Shown here one piece after another: positions 38,090 through 46,723 of a stretch of DNA of 54,469 nucleotides. The stretch is from Bartonella fuyuanensis. GTDB taxonomy: Bacteria; Pseudomonadota; Alphaproteobacteria; Rhizobiales; Rhizobiaceae. The notes below the pieces were generated by a model. That model worked only from the letters and a program-made list of their open reading frames with translations, made no database searches and was not told the origin of the DNA. How positions within the stretch are numbered: position 1 is the stretch's first letter; every line of letters starts with the position of its first letter. The position numbers and the translations under genes were made by a program. The DNA is taken from assembly GCF_014197255.1 (NCBI RefSeq), contig NZ_JACIFE010000003.1:26954-81422 (forward strand), written 5' to 3'.

Positions 38090-38911
38090 ATGCGTTTTTT
38101 ATTTTTAGGTGACATTGTTGGTGACACGGGCTGTAAAGCTGTTTTTGAACATCTTCCTCAACTGATTGAGAAATGGAAGCTTGATTTTGTTGTTGTGAAT
38201 GGTGAAAATGCCTCTGGTGGTTTTGGTCTCACACAAGAGACGTATCAAGATCTTTTGATGGTTGGTGCTGACGTTGTTACCACGGGCAATCATGCTTTTT
38301 CTCATAAAGAAGCTTTACAATATGCGCACGAAAGTGACCGTTTTTTACGTCCCGCCAATTTCTTGAAAGGCACTCCTGGCAGAAGTGCTGGTGTTTTTAC
38401 GGCAAAAAATGGAGCGCGTGTTCTTGTTGCGAATCTTTTGGGCAGTGTTTTTATGCCATACCAAGTTACCGATCCTTTTGAAACAGCGGAAAATATTCTT
38501 TTAGCCTGTTCCTTAATGGAGCAAGCTGATGCGATTATTTTTGACTTTCACGCAGAAACGACGAGCGAGAAACAATGTTTTGGCCATTTTCTTGATGGTC
38601 GTGTAAGTGTTATCGTTGGCACCCATACGCATATTCCCACTGCAGATGCCCAAATCTTAGAAGGTGGGAGCGCTTATTTATCGGATGCAGGCATGTGTGG
38701 AGATTACAATTCATCTCTTGGCATGGATAAAGAAGAACCGTTATATCGTTTTCTTTACAAGCAGAAACAAAATCGTTTTGAACCGGCACGAGGTCTCGCC
38801 ACCCTTTGTGGTTTTGCGGTTGAAATTTCAGATCGCACGGGTTTAGCAGAAAAAGTCTCGGCAGTACGGATTGGTCCTCATTTAAAAACTGAAGTTCCAG
38901 ATTTTTGGTAA
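38090..38911 (+). CDS. YmdB-like metallophosphoesterase (TIGR00282)
   Basis: 273 residues from ATG 38090 (MRFLFLGDIVGDTGCKAVFE), the usual family start; a GTG at 38075 would add five residues. Metal-binding motifs: FLGDIVGD, VVNGENASGG, TTGNHAFSHKE, FDFHAETTSEK, VGTHTHIPTAD and LSDAGMCGDYNSSLGMD. The relative in Bacillus (YmdB) hydrolyses 2',3'-cyclic nucleotides and affects biofilm and motility; the substrate here is unknown. Close behind fau on the same strand. Confidence 0.93.
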   Translation: MRFLFLGDIVGDTGCKAVFEHLPQLIEKWKLDFVVVNGENASGGFGLTQETYQDLLMVGADVVTTGNHAFSHKEALQYAHESDRFLRPANFLKGTPGRSAGVFTAKNGARVLVANLLGSVFMPYQVTDPFETAENILLACSLMEQADAIIFDFHAETTSEKQCFGHFLDGRVSVIVGTHTHIPTADAQILEGGSAYLSDAGMCGDYNSSLGMDKEEPLYRFLYKQKQNRFEPARGLATLCGFAVEISDRTGLAEKVSAVRIGPHLKTEVPDFW

Positions 38912-40020
38912 TTTTCTTTCAGCCTTCTTTTGATCGTCGCTCTCCAATGTTCCCTATTGAGAACTCTTTCTGGCCAGGTGATTTTTCAAGCTCCGCTCTA
39001 AATTTTTCCTCCTAACAACGTCGCTCCAATTTTCGAATACACCAACTTTCCGAACACAAATAAATCATTCCTTGTAAAAAGGATAAAGAATAAAATTTTT
39101 ATGATGGAAAGAATGAAGAGAAGCAAGTTCCATTAGAATATTTCTGCAGGGGAAAGATCAACAATCATTTTCCTAAAAAGGCCTGTCTATAATTTATTCT
39201 TAAGCAAAAAGTCTCTTTAAACTCTTTACGCTCATGAAAAATCAACCTTAAGGCTGCTTTCTTTTTTCGGTTTGAGTTCGCTAAAACTTTTCAAAAGGAT
39301 TTTCTTTGCTCATGATTTCATCACCATAGTATGAGGCATTTTCTTTTTTTGAGAGATCAGGAAGAAAAGGAAATAGGAACATTGAGGCTATCGACAATTT
39401 CCTGTAAATATCCTGGGCTCCTAATAAGCTTGAATCCTTTTTCATACTTTTGAATTTGTTGGCGGGACCCTGCTTTGGGATGTGCTAACTGTTTGAGACA
39501 TTTTTAATATTTCTCTTCTGCTGCGAATTTTTACTGATCGCGCTATCGTTAAAACATAGATTTTTGGCTTTCATTTTCAGATTTCCCCGACTGAGTGGTG
39601 CAATGGTGCTCGCATGAATATTCCCGGCTCTTGCAAGCACTAACCTTAAAAATGCTCATTGCCCTTAGACATCGCAAAAATTCACGGAATTCTGGGCTAT
39701 CTCCAAAGTAAGTTAATTTCATATATCGAGGATTTGGGTTTTAATTCTCCTTGATTGTTGCGTCTACGCCCAAACTCTCAAAGCTTATTAAGCAAATTTA
39801 CAAGGCTTTTTCATAAATTCACTGAAGGATCTTAGCCATAAAATTGAAATTTGTCTTTGTTTGTTTTTTTATGAGAGGTTTCTCAAACTTTTATGCTCAC
39901 TCTCCAAACCCATAAGAAAAGCCTTGTATTTATTGAGTAGATAAACAAACCTTTTCCTTGAGAACACCCCAAAGAGGGCCCTTAAAAGCTAAACTTGAAG
40001 AAAATGAAACTGTGATATTA
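38912..40020. other. spacer with a regulator relic
   Basis: 1.1 kb. Contains the XRE pseudogene (39281-39540). The rest shows no gene; AT-rich. Confidence 0.5.
39281..39540 (-). pseudogene. decayed XRE-family regulator
   Basis: Three frames joined by two indels give a typical HTH_3 regulator: RSVKIRSRREILKMSQ, then QLAHPKAGSRQQIQKYEKGF and YLQEIVDSLNVPISF, then FLPDLSKKENASYYGDEIMS and KENPFEKF before a stop at 39281. The pattern matches alphaproteobacterial regulators with R.RR...MSQ..L....GIT.QQIQKYEKG. Breaks lie near 39490 and 39365. It is dead as written. Confidence 0.7.
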
Positions 40021-40530
40021 AATTTTCGCCCCATATTGCGCTAATTTTTCTTCCAATCTCTCAAATCCACGATCAAGAAACCGTCACTGCCTACGCCTCA
40101 CACAACACCAACAAAACTTTCCTTAAATTGCACCTCCTAAAATTCCCCCTAAAGCACACTCAAACCATGCTTTAAAGCATCCTTTCAACAACACCACACA
40201 ACCTTCAACAGACGCATAACAGATTCACACCGTTAACCGTTGAATTTTCGCCCCATATTGCGCTAATTTTTCTTCCAATCTCTCAAATCCACGATCAAGA
40301 AACCGTCACTGCCTACGCCTCACACAACACCAACAAAACTTTCCTTAAATTGCACCTCCTAAAATTCCCCCTAAAGCACACTCAAACCATGCTTTAAAGC
40401 ATCCTTTCAACAACACCACACAACCTTCAACAGACGCATAACAGATTCACACCGTTAACCGTTGAATTTTCGCCCCACATTGCGCTAACTTTTCTTCCAA
40501 TCTCTCAAATCCACGATCAAGATGATAAAC
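40021..40530. repeat. 222-bp tandem repeat derived from the murA 3' end
   Basis: Units at 40021-40242 and 40243-40464 are practically identical; a third, partial unit (40465 to about 40525) is the true murA end. Each unit carries the last 18-24 murA codons plus about 150 bases of A/C-rich DNA. The two extra copies share CCATATTGCGCTAATT where murA has CCACATTGCGCTAACT, so one arose from the other after the first duplication. Confidence 0.95.
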
Positions 40531-41742
40531 ACGATTGACGATCGTTTCCCCCTGAGCCGCCAATGCTGCAATCACAAGGGAAACAGAAGCACGCAAATCA
40601 GTCGCCATAACGGGAGCCCCTTGCAAATGTTCTGTTCCATAAACGGTTGCCATCTGCCCATCGAGTTTTATCTGCGCTCCTAAACGATTAAGCTCCTGAA
40701 CATGCATAAACCGATTTTCGAAAATCGTCTCTGTAATATGCGCGATTCCTTCAGCGCGTGTCATAAGCGCCATGAACTGTGCTTGGAGATCGGTTGGAAA
40801 AGCAGGATAAGGTCCTGTTTTAATATCAAAGGGCATAATTTTTGTTTGCCGTGGATTTCGCTTAACGTGAATTCCTTGAGGTTCTATTTGAATTTCAAGT
40901 CCTGTTTTTTGGAGCACTTTAAGTACTTGTGTAAGATGATTAGGATTTGCATTTTTAAGCAAGACATCTCCGCCCGCCATCGCAACGGCCATTGCATATG
41001 TTCCGGCTTCAATTCGATCAGCAATGACTCGTATTCTAGCACCATTGAGTTTTTTAACGCCTTCAATCGTGAGCGTTGTTGTTCCTTCCCCCACTATTTG
41101 AGCCCCCATGGCATTCAGAGTTCGAATAAGGTTTGTCACTTCTGGTTCACAAGCAGCATTCTCAAGAACGGTTGTTCCTTTGGCCCTTGTTGCCGTCATA
41201 AGCATCACATGTGTTCCTCCAACAGTGACTTTAGGGAAGCGGTAGTGTGCACCTTTTAATTCCTTTGAGACTTTTGCATGAACATATCCATTTTCGATAG
41301 CAATCCGTGCTCCTAAAGTTTTGAGTCCTTCGAGGATAAAATTGACGGGTCTTGTTCCGATAGCACATCCTCCAGGGAGTGAAACATAGGCCTCTCCACA
41401 TCGTGCAAGCAGAGGTCCCAGAACCCAAAAGCTCGCGCGCATTTTTTTCACCAATTCGTATGGCGCCCGTGTTGTGGCTATTTTTTGCGCAGTAAAATGG
41501 ATGGTTCTTGAATTTACACAATCACTACTTAACGCCTGTCCATCGACGGCATATCCAACACCATGATTATTCAGAATACGAATGAGCAATTCAACATCGG
41601 CAAGATGGGGAACATTTTCTAAAGTGAGGGTTTCTTCTGTAAGCAGCGCCGCAATCATAAGAGGCAATGCAGCATTTTTTGCCCCTGAGATAGGAATTGT
41701 TCCCTTAAGTTTTTCCCCACCAACAATTTGAATAGAATCCAT
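40447..41742 (-). CDS. murA: UDP-N-acetylglucosamine 1-carboxyvinyltransferase MurA
   Basis: 431 residues. GAKNAALPLMIAALL with Lys22/Asn23 binds UDP-GlcNAc, and PGGCAIGTRP holds the catalytic Cys126 that fosfomycin attacks in this family. Further conserved parts are GGTHVMLMTATRAKGTT, ADRIEAGTYAMA, FPTDLQAQFMA, ENRFMHVQEL and DLRASVSLVIAAL. First committed step of peptidoglycan synthesis (transfer of enolpyruvate from PEP). GAGGGAAACACT precedes ATG 41742. The reading frame is intact although its 3' end has been copied twice downstream. Confidence 0.98.
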   Translation of the reverse strand: MDSIQIVGGEKLKGTIPISGAKNAALPLMIAALLTEETLTLENVPHLADVELLIRILNNHGVGYAVDGQALSSDCVNSRTIHFTAQKIATTRAPYELVKKMRASFWVLGPLLARCGEAYVSLPGGCAIGTRPVNFILEGLKTLGARIAIENGYVHAKVSKELKGAHYRFPKVTVGGTHVMLMTATRAKGTTVLENAACEPEVTNLIRTLNAMGAQIVGEGTTTLTIEGVKKLNGARIRVIADRIEAGTYAMAVAMAGGDVLLKNANPNHLTQVLKVLQKTGLEIQIEPQGIHVKRNPRQTKIMPFDIKTGPYPAFPTDLQAQFMALMTRAEGIAHITETIFENRFMHVQELNRLGAQIKLDGQMATVYGTEHLQGAPVMATDLRASVSLVIAALAAQGETIVNRVYHLDRGFERLEEKLAQCGAKIQRLTV

Positions 41743-41896
41743 AGTGTTTCCCTCTTTTCCTCTGCATCTCCCCCTCCAAAGGTTTTACACCTTCGGGAAG
41801 TTATGCTTTATTGAACGTTTTAGAACGCATTTTAAGTATGAGAACAAATTATTGAGAAGTTTGGTTGCAAAGCTGCTCTAAAAAATATTTTTTCTT

Positions 41897-42049
41897 TTAA
41901 AGCTCTACTTGCGCTCTTTTTCGACTTTGCTCTTTTCGACGTTTTAAGTTTTGGCGCAATTGTTGAGCCAATCTTTTTTGACGTTGTTTTTCTTTTTCAT
42001 CTTGATGACTAATTTTGCTTTGCTTTTGTTTTTGATGCATTTGTGTCAT
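41897..42049 (-). CDS. small basic protein upstream of murA
   Basis: 50 residues from ATG 42049 (MTQMHQKQKQSKISHQDEKE), eight bases after AAAGG; the frame is open 13 codons further without a site. The end KRLAQQLRQNLKRRKEQSRK is the conserved core of a short protein found directly upstream of murA in many Hyphomicrobiales. One long, highly charged helix. Function unknown. Confidence 0.75.
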   Translation of the reverse strand: MTQMHQKQKQSKISHQDEKEKQRQKRLAQQLRQNLKRRKEQSRKRAQVEL

Positions 42050-42222
42050 TGCACAACCTTTTGAACAATGTTGAGCTTCTTCAAGCAACTTATGACCTTA
42101 AATATTAAATAGATAAGAAATATATGTCATGGCATAAGATACGTTTTCTTGCAAGAATATACAAATGCTCTCTTGCCTATTTTCTGACAATATGGCACAA
42201 GACAGCGCAAAGATTGAAAACA

Positions 42223-42297
<75 letters not shown>

Positions 42298-43831
42298 TTT
42301 TCTTCTTCTTTCGCCTCTCTTTTTTTCCCATAAGTTTATCCTTATAAGGATTGATCTTCTCTCTCTCAGCCTCTATTTTTGGCTTCATCGAATTCATCCT
42401 CTTTTAACCATGCGCTTTACGAGCTTCAAAATCAATAATCTCAATGACGCACTTCATCTGCAAAACGCTTTGTGAACGGCTTTTAAAATGAACACGACAA
42501 CAAAGCAGCGTTTCCCTGTGCATCTTTTTTTCTTTCCTTCATGCCCTCTTTCGTAAGATTCCCTATCTTTCCCTTTGCCAAATCTTAATATTGTACAGCC
42601 CTTGACCTTTGAAAGGGTTCATGATCATGATGGGCATTTTGACTGTTTTTTTACAGGCTTAACCCACCTATCCTCCGTAAGAAAATGCTTTTGGCTGTTT
42701 CAATAGAACAGAAGCTGCGACAATTTTCATGCGATTAAGTCCTTTTTTAAATCTAAAGAATCAAACACCATTTCAAATCAATTGATTTCCCCCTTGATAA
42801 CCTTTCAAAATCGCCATCTCAGCAAATAATCTTATCTTTCCAGCTTCTCTTCCCCTGTAAATCGCCCATAACACCAACATTCCCACAACACAAACATTCC
42901 TTGGAAAAATCGGTCTAAGTTCTGAAACACTCTTCATTTGTCTTATTCGTCATTGATTTAAAAAGAGCAATTTCCACCGCTGCTATCAACGCAACTGCAT
43001 GCTCACCCTCCCTTGTCCCTTGCACAAGCAAAAGCAAACAGCGATAAAACAAACCCACACTGCTCAACAATCCACAGTCTGTTTTTTTAAAGCCGATTCC
43101 TCATTCCCAATTTTATGCCTAACATTCTGGGCAGCTTTTCCCTCTTCTTTCATACATATTTTTTTGTTCAGCATAGCCCACCTATCGTTGTGCTTAATAG
43201 TATCCAGCTTTTTTGAATGAATAAGCCTACGCTCTATTTTCTGCTGTCATAAAAATCACCCTCCAGATAATCTCCCGCATCTTCAGAGTTAAATCTACCC
43301 CACACTTTCATTGAAAGACAGGGCTATCGCTCTCACATTTTTCATACCAATACGATTTTCACCATATTTTTACACAGAAACAACACGGTGTGATTTACTC
43401 AAAAAGGATTGGTTCAAGCTATTTAGCGACACAAGACAATAGACATCTCGTGTTTAAAAGCTCTATTTTTCAGTGATCGAAACAAGTGCGCTTTATAGTT
43501 GCTCATCCCGCAAAGAATGATGATTTTTTGGTTGGAAGCACTTCTCCTATCCATTGTCTTGCAAAAAATATATAAGACAGAAAATAAATAAAGAAGATCT
43601 TGGCAGAAGAACGAGAAAAATGATTAGGCCTTGAAAAATTTTCTATTCCAGCTTGTCCAATGAGAGAATTTCCTATTAAGGTTTTTCTATTATTGATTGT
43701 GCTTCAAAGGAAGAACTAAAGTAAGCTCGTCTGAATAAAAATACAATTAATAGAATGGAATTATTCATGCAGTGGTTTCTAAGAAGCACTTCTTTTCCCC
43801 CTGAACTTGCCTTTTAGAGATTTACACCTCT
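42298..43831. other. 1.5-kb spacer
   Basis: Nothing supportable between the tRNA and the exonuclease gene. Short plus-strand ORFs (for example 42999-43220) lack ribosome sites and have repetitive composition. Confidence 0.45.
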
Positions 43832-44581
43832 TCAGTGCTGGACTGATCCTCTTCTTCCACGTCTCACCCCCATTCTGTTTTTCCTCTCTAGCCCAAGCCT
43901 TGCATTCATGCGAAGATTTTTGTTTTTCTCCTCCTTCAACGCCATTTGTGTTCTTATACTAAAACCTGTCGCAACACTCTTAATTTGCTGTACCATTTTC
44001 TCCAAAGCCTCATTAAAACGATTAATTTCATTTTCAAGCTTGCAAATATATGTTTCATCACGATAAGCACGTTTAATCAAAGGTGGCATATCAGGCCAAT
44101 AGAGCATTAAGTCCACCCATTCGCGTTGAGAGATCCATAATCCGCCTTGACATTGTGCTTTATGTTCTGTTGGAAAGCCCTTTTGAGTAAAATGAGGAAT
44201 CAAAATTTCAGGTTTTTTTGTTTTAATTTCTAATAGTCCATTTTTTCCAATAAAAGCATCGGGGGAAAATCCCTTCTTGCGATCATCTGCTAAAACAAAG
44301 CCAATACATTCAGGTTCTGTCTGTGTCAGTTTCCCATAAAACTGTCGTGCGCTTGGTTCTAGCTCTGTCCCGCGTCGCATAGAAAGTGTTGTCCCTTCGT
44401 CAATGGTTTTTCCAGTAATTCTTTCTCCCGCTAGTTTCATCATCACATTATAATATCGTGAAGTTTTTTGCCCTTGCTTTTTTTGCGCCATAACCATCTC
44501 AAACAAAGAAGCAGTAATCAAACCATTCCGCGCTTTCTGCCATTCTTCTGTTCCCTGAATACAATCGATAATGATTGGCAT
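43832..44581 (-). CDS. YqaJ-type phage recombination exonuclease
   Basis: 249 residues from ATG 44581 (MPIIIDCIQGTEEWQKARNG), nine bases after AAGGAG. The lambda-exonuclease-like fold shows QGTEEW..AR.GLITAS at the start, RRGTELEPSAR, the metal site GFSPDAFIGKNGLLEIKTKK, and HKAQCQGGLWISQREWVDLM with the last catalytic Gln. Such enzymes chew the 5' strand of double-stranded ends and work with an annealing protein; none is visible here. The last 35 residues are Arg/Lys-rich (RMGVRRGRRGSVQH). Transcribed leftwards after the two small genes at 45087-45676. Confidence 0.88.
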   Translation of the reverse strand: MPIIIDCIQGTEEWQKARNGLITASLFEMVMAQKKQGQKTSRYYNVMMKLAGERITGKTIDEGTTLSMRRGTELEPSARQFYGKLTQTEPECIGFVLADDRKKGFSPDAFIGKNGLLEIKTKKPEILIPHFTQKGFPTEHKAQCQGGLWISQREWVDLMLYWPDMPPLIKRAYRDETYICKLENEINRFNEALEKMVQQIKSVATGFSIRTQMALKEEKNKNLRMNARLGLERKNRMGVRRGRRGSVQH

Positions 44582-45086
44582 CGTCTTTTTCTCCTTTATC
44601 TTTAAGGTATTTTTTTGCAACATCTTCTCTTTGAAACAGTTCACTTTATAAGAGATTCCCCCCTCACAGAACTAAGAACACCCCCCCTAAAATATTGTGC
44701 CCCTGAAAATACAAGAATTGGTGGAAACGCGTGCTAAACATACTCCCACAGTTTCTCATGCCCCACAGCACGCTGCTAAACACAAGAGCCGCTAAAAAAC
44801 ATACGCCAACGTTTCCACCATAAAATCTTTACCCTGGTTTAATTTTCACCTCAGCTTCCCACTTCCTTATCCTTTTGTTCTCAAACAGCCTCCCTATCTT
44901 ACCCCCAACAATGCCCTTGCTTATTTCTCAGACATGTTTTTTCTTCATACCTCTTTTTCTATACTGGCAAATTTCCTGAATCACCTTTTTGATAGAAGCC
45001 GCAAGCGCCTTCCTTATCAACGGAAAGCACAACACGCCACATTTTCTCCTCATGTCCTCGCTTATCCTTTCCTTGCTGACTCTTTT
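44582..45086. other. spacer with an 11-bp inverted repeat
   Basis: About 500 bases without a gene. TGGTGGAAACG (44719-44729) and CGTTTCCACCA (44810-44820) form a perfect 11-bp inverted repeat around an 80-base centre. Confidence 0.5.
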
Positions 45087-45284
45087 TCAATTCCGCTCCT
45101 GCACGACAGAAAAATCATCACGGAGATATTCTTTCTCTAAATTTTTTGCCATATTCTCAGCAGCTTCTTGTGATATGAAGAGAACAGCATTGTGTTTTTG
45201 TGGTTCGAGTCTGATTAAATTTCGCGTATTTCCAGCATAATAAAGTGAAAACCCTCGATAAAAAGTCTTGAGATAACTTGGCAT
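45087..45284 (-). CDS. small phage early protein
   Basis: 65 residues from ATG 45284 (MPSYLKTFYRGFSLYYAGNT), two bases after the stop of the preceding gene, with GGTGG before it. The body is RNLIRLEPQKHNAVLFISQE and AAENMAKNLEKEYLRDDFSV. No family recognised; small alpha-beta protein. Part of the leftward early operon controlled by the promoter at 45744-45771. Confidence 0.65.
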   Translation of the reverse strand: MPSYLKTFYRGFSLYYAGNTRNLIRLEPQKHNAVLFISQEAAENMAKNLEKEYLRDDFSVVQERN

Positions 45285-45286
45285 GT

Positions 45287-45676
45287 TCACCACCAATAAT
45301 CTGTCAAGACATCACATGGGCGTAAACGATGCTGTTTTTCATAGGATCCATAGAGATTATCTTCATAATCGCTAGCCACTTTTTCATCTAAACAAATATG
45401 ATAAGCTTCACTATTCAAAATGAATGGCTGCAATTGCGGATTTTCTTCCTTCACTTCATAATTGTCGACGTAAAAATCAGCGATTTGTTCGGTTACATCT
45501 TCAGCTTGAGCTGTCGTAAGATCGAGTCGTAAGATTTTATAGGCAGTTTCACATTCTTCAATCAGTTCGAGCACTTCTTCGATTTCATCGATTGGTCCTT
45601 CATAAGTATCAGGATTTTCATCCTCACACAGAATGATGATAATTTCATCCTCTTTAACGAATGGAATATTTTTCAT
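45287..45676 (-). CDS. very acidic phage early protein
   Basis: 129 residues, ATG 45676 with AAAGGGGGA upstream. About 34 Asp/Glu against roughly ten Lys/Arg, clustered as KEDEIIIILCEDENPD and DEIEEVLELIEECE. The rest includes DVTEQIADFYVDNYEVKEEN and ends DVLTDYWW. First gene of the leftward operon, 70 bases from an operator-controlled promoter. Strong acidity is common in phage proteins that mimic DNA or inhibit host nucleases, but no homology supports that here; function unknown. Confidence 0.8.
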   Translation of the reverse strand: MKNIPFVKEDEIIIILCEDENPDTYEGPIDEIEEVLELIEECETAYKILRLDLTTAQAEDVTEQIADFYVDNYEVKEENPQLQPFILNSEAYHICLDEKVASDYEDNLYGSYEKQHRLRPCDVLTDYWW

Positions 45677-45743
45677 GATTTTCCCCCTTTAGACAGTTGA
45701 TAAAACATAGCTTTGGCTTGACAAGACCAAATATAGCGTTAGT

Positions 45744-45771
45744 CTTATATCCTCTATAGGAGAGATGTCAA
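45744..45771 (-). promoter_or_regulatory. leftward early promoter with operator in the spacer
   Basis: On the minus strand TTGACA (45771-45766), a 16-base spacer, and TATAAG (45749-45744). The spacer contains TCCTATAGAGGA (45761-45750), a near-perfect dyad. It drives the operon 45676 to about 43832. A repressor bound there would cover both promoter boxes. Confidence 0.7.
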
Positions 45772-45776
45772 TCATT

Positions 45777-45796
45777 TTATCCTCCATAAAAGATAT
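45777..45796. promoter_or_regulatory. second operator-like half-site pair
   Basis: TATCCT-CCATAA-AAGATA at 45778-45795 resembles the dyads at 45750-45761 and 46369-46388 with one imperfect half. It lies 16 bases from the first, close enough for co-operative binding. Confidence 0.5.
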
Positions 45797-45928
45797 ATTT
45801 TAAATCTTTACGGGATTCAAATGACCTATATAAATAAAAATCTATTGTTCTTTGTTCTCCTCACGTCCTTTTATTGTTCTCTATTTGTTCTAACTCAATC
45901 GCAATTATAAATACACAGGAGAGATAAA

Positions 45929-46078
45929 ATGAGTGATCTAATGTTAATCGAATATTGGAGTCGTCTTGATTCAAAAACACGGAAAGAAATTATTCTGAAG
46001 CTACGTCAACGGGTCGCCGCAACAGAGTCAAAATCGCCTGTCTCTCTTCCGGAGAGAGTTTCGAAATCAGCTCTATAA
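45929..46078 (+). CDS. small protein antisense to the repressor gene end
   Basis: 49 residues: MSDLMLIEYWSRLDSKTRKE, then IILKLRQRVAATESKSPVSL and PERVSKSAL. The ribosome site AGGAGAG is seven bases before ATG 45929, one of the best in the window. Its last 89 bases overlap the 3' end of the repressor gene on the other strand. The first 30 residues are helical and basic. Could encode an antirepressor-like or Cro-like small regulator, or serve as convergent transcript; family unknown. Confidence 0.5.
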   Translation: MSDLMLIEYWSRLDSKTRKEIILKLRQRVAATESKSPVSLPERVSKSAL

Positions 46079-46307
46079 ATTCTTTATCTTCAAGACTAGC
46101 ACCTTCACCGTAAAGAATATAATTCATACTGATATCAATCTCGTGACAAATTCGCGAGAGAGACTCGATTGTTGGATCTTTTCCTTCAGCAAGAATAGAA
46201 TGAAGATACCCGGCACCTTTACCGGCAGCAAGGGAGATAGATCTTTTTGATCGCCCACTTTTTTCCAAAGCGATCTTTAATCTTTGACGCCAACCATCGA
46301 TATTCAT
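45990..46307 (-). CDS. XRE-family phage repressor
   Basis: 105 residues from ATG 46307 (MNIDGWRQRLKIALEKSGRS), six bases after GGTGA. HTH_3 domain: KRSISLAAGKGAGYLHSIL as recognition region, then PTIESLSRICHEIDISMNYI. A short C-terminal helix (ELISKLSPEERQAILTLL) could dimerise; there is no peptidase domain, so release would not be LexA-like self-cleavage. It sits between two promoter-operators with related dyads (45744-45796 and 46364-46391), the usual place for a phage switch protein. Confidence 0.85.
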   Translation of the reverse strand: MNIDGWRQRLKIALEKSGRSKRSISLAAGKGAGYLHSILAEGKDPTIESLSRICHEIDISMNYILYGEGASLEDKEFIELISKLSPEERQAILTLLRRPVDVASE

Positions 46308-46363
46308 ACTTTCACCATATAGCGCGTCTTTTAAAAAAAACACGTCCTTTTTATAAAACGGAC

Positions 46364-46391
46364 TTGCATTATCCTCTAAAAAGGATAAAAT
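46364..46391 (+). promoter_or_regulatory. rightward early promoter with perfect operator
   Basis: TTGCAT (46364-46369), 16 bases, TAAAAT (46386-46391). The spacer is filled by the perfect dyad TTATCCT-CTAAAA-AGGATAA (46369-46388). The dyad also covers the likely -35 region of the repressor gene, whose -10 (TATAAA on the minus strand, 46355-46350) lies next to it. Transcription to the right would carry a leader of about 325 bases before the DUF1376 gene. Confidence 0.7.
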
Positions 46392-46723
46392 TAAGGAGAT
46401 AAATTTGACTTTTTGGAGGGGGATTTTTTTATTTTTAGCTCATAAAACCACTTTAACCACCTACAGGCTCCAAAGACCATCTTTTAAAGCTGATACGCAA
46501 AATCGGATACATGGAGGATATGTTGTGCTCTGTTATTTTTTTCCTAAGCAATATCAAATTGCTAGTTTACATACCCTTCAAGCCCGGCCAACCATTTATA
46601 ATCGCCCTAGCTCATCTCCTGATATGGCCATAGACCAGAGTCAAGCATAACCCAATCCACATTTCTGTTTGCGCTTTTATCATCAATAACAATGTCTAAA
46701 AGAAGAAGAAAGTAGATTATAGT

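Noticed and set aside
46405-46650. 81-codon plus-strand ORF with TTG start after AAGGAG
   Set aside because: The ribosome site would lie at or before the predicted transcription start of the 46364 promoter, and the product (basic, Tyr/Pro-rich) resembles no phage regulator. More likely the leader of the DUF1376 gene.
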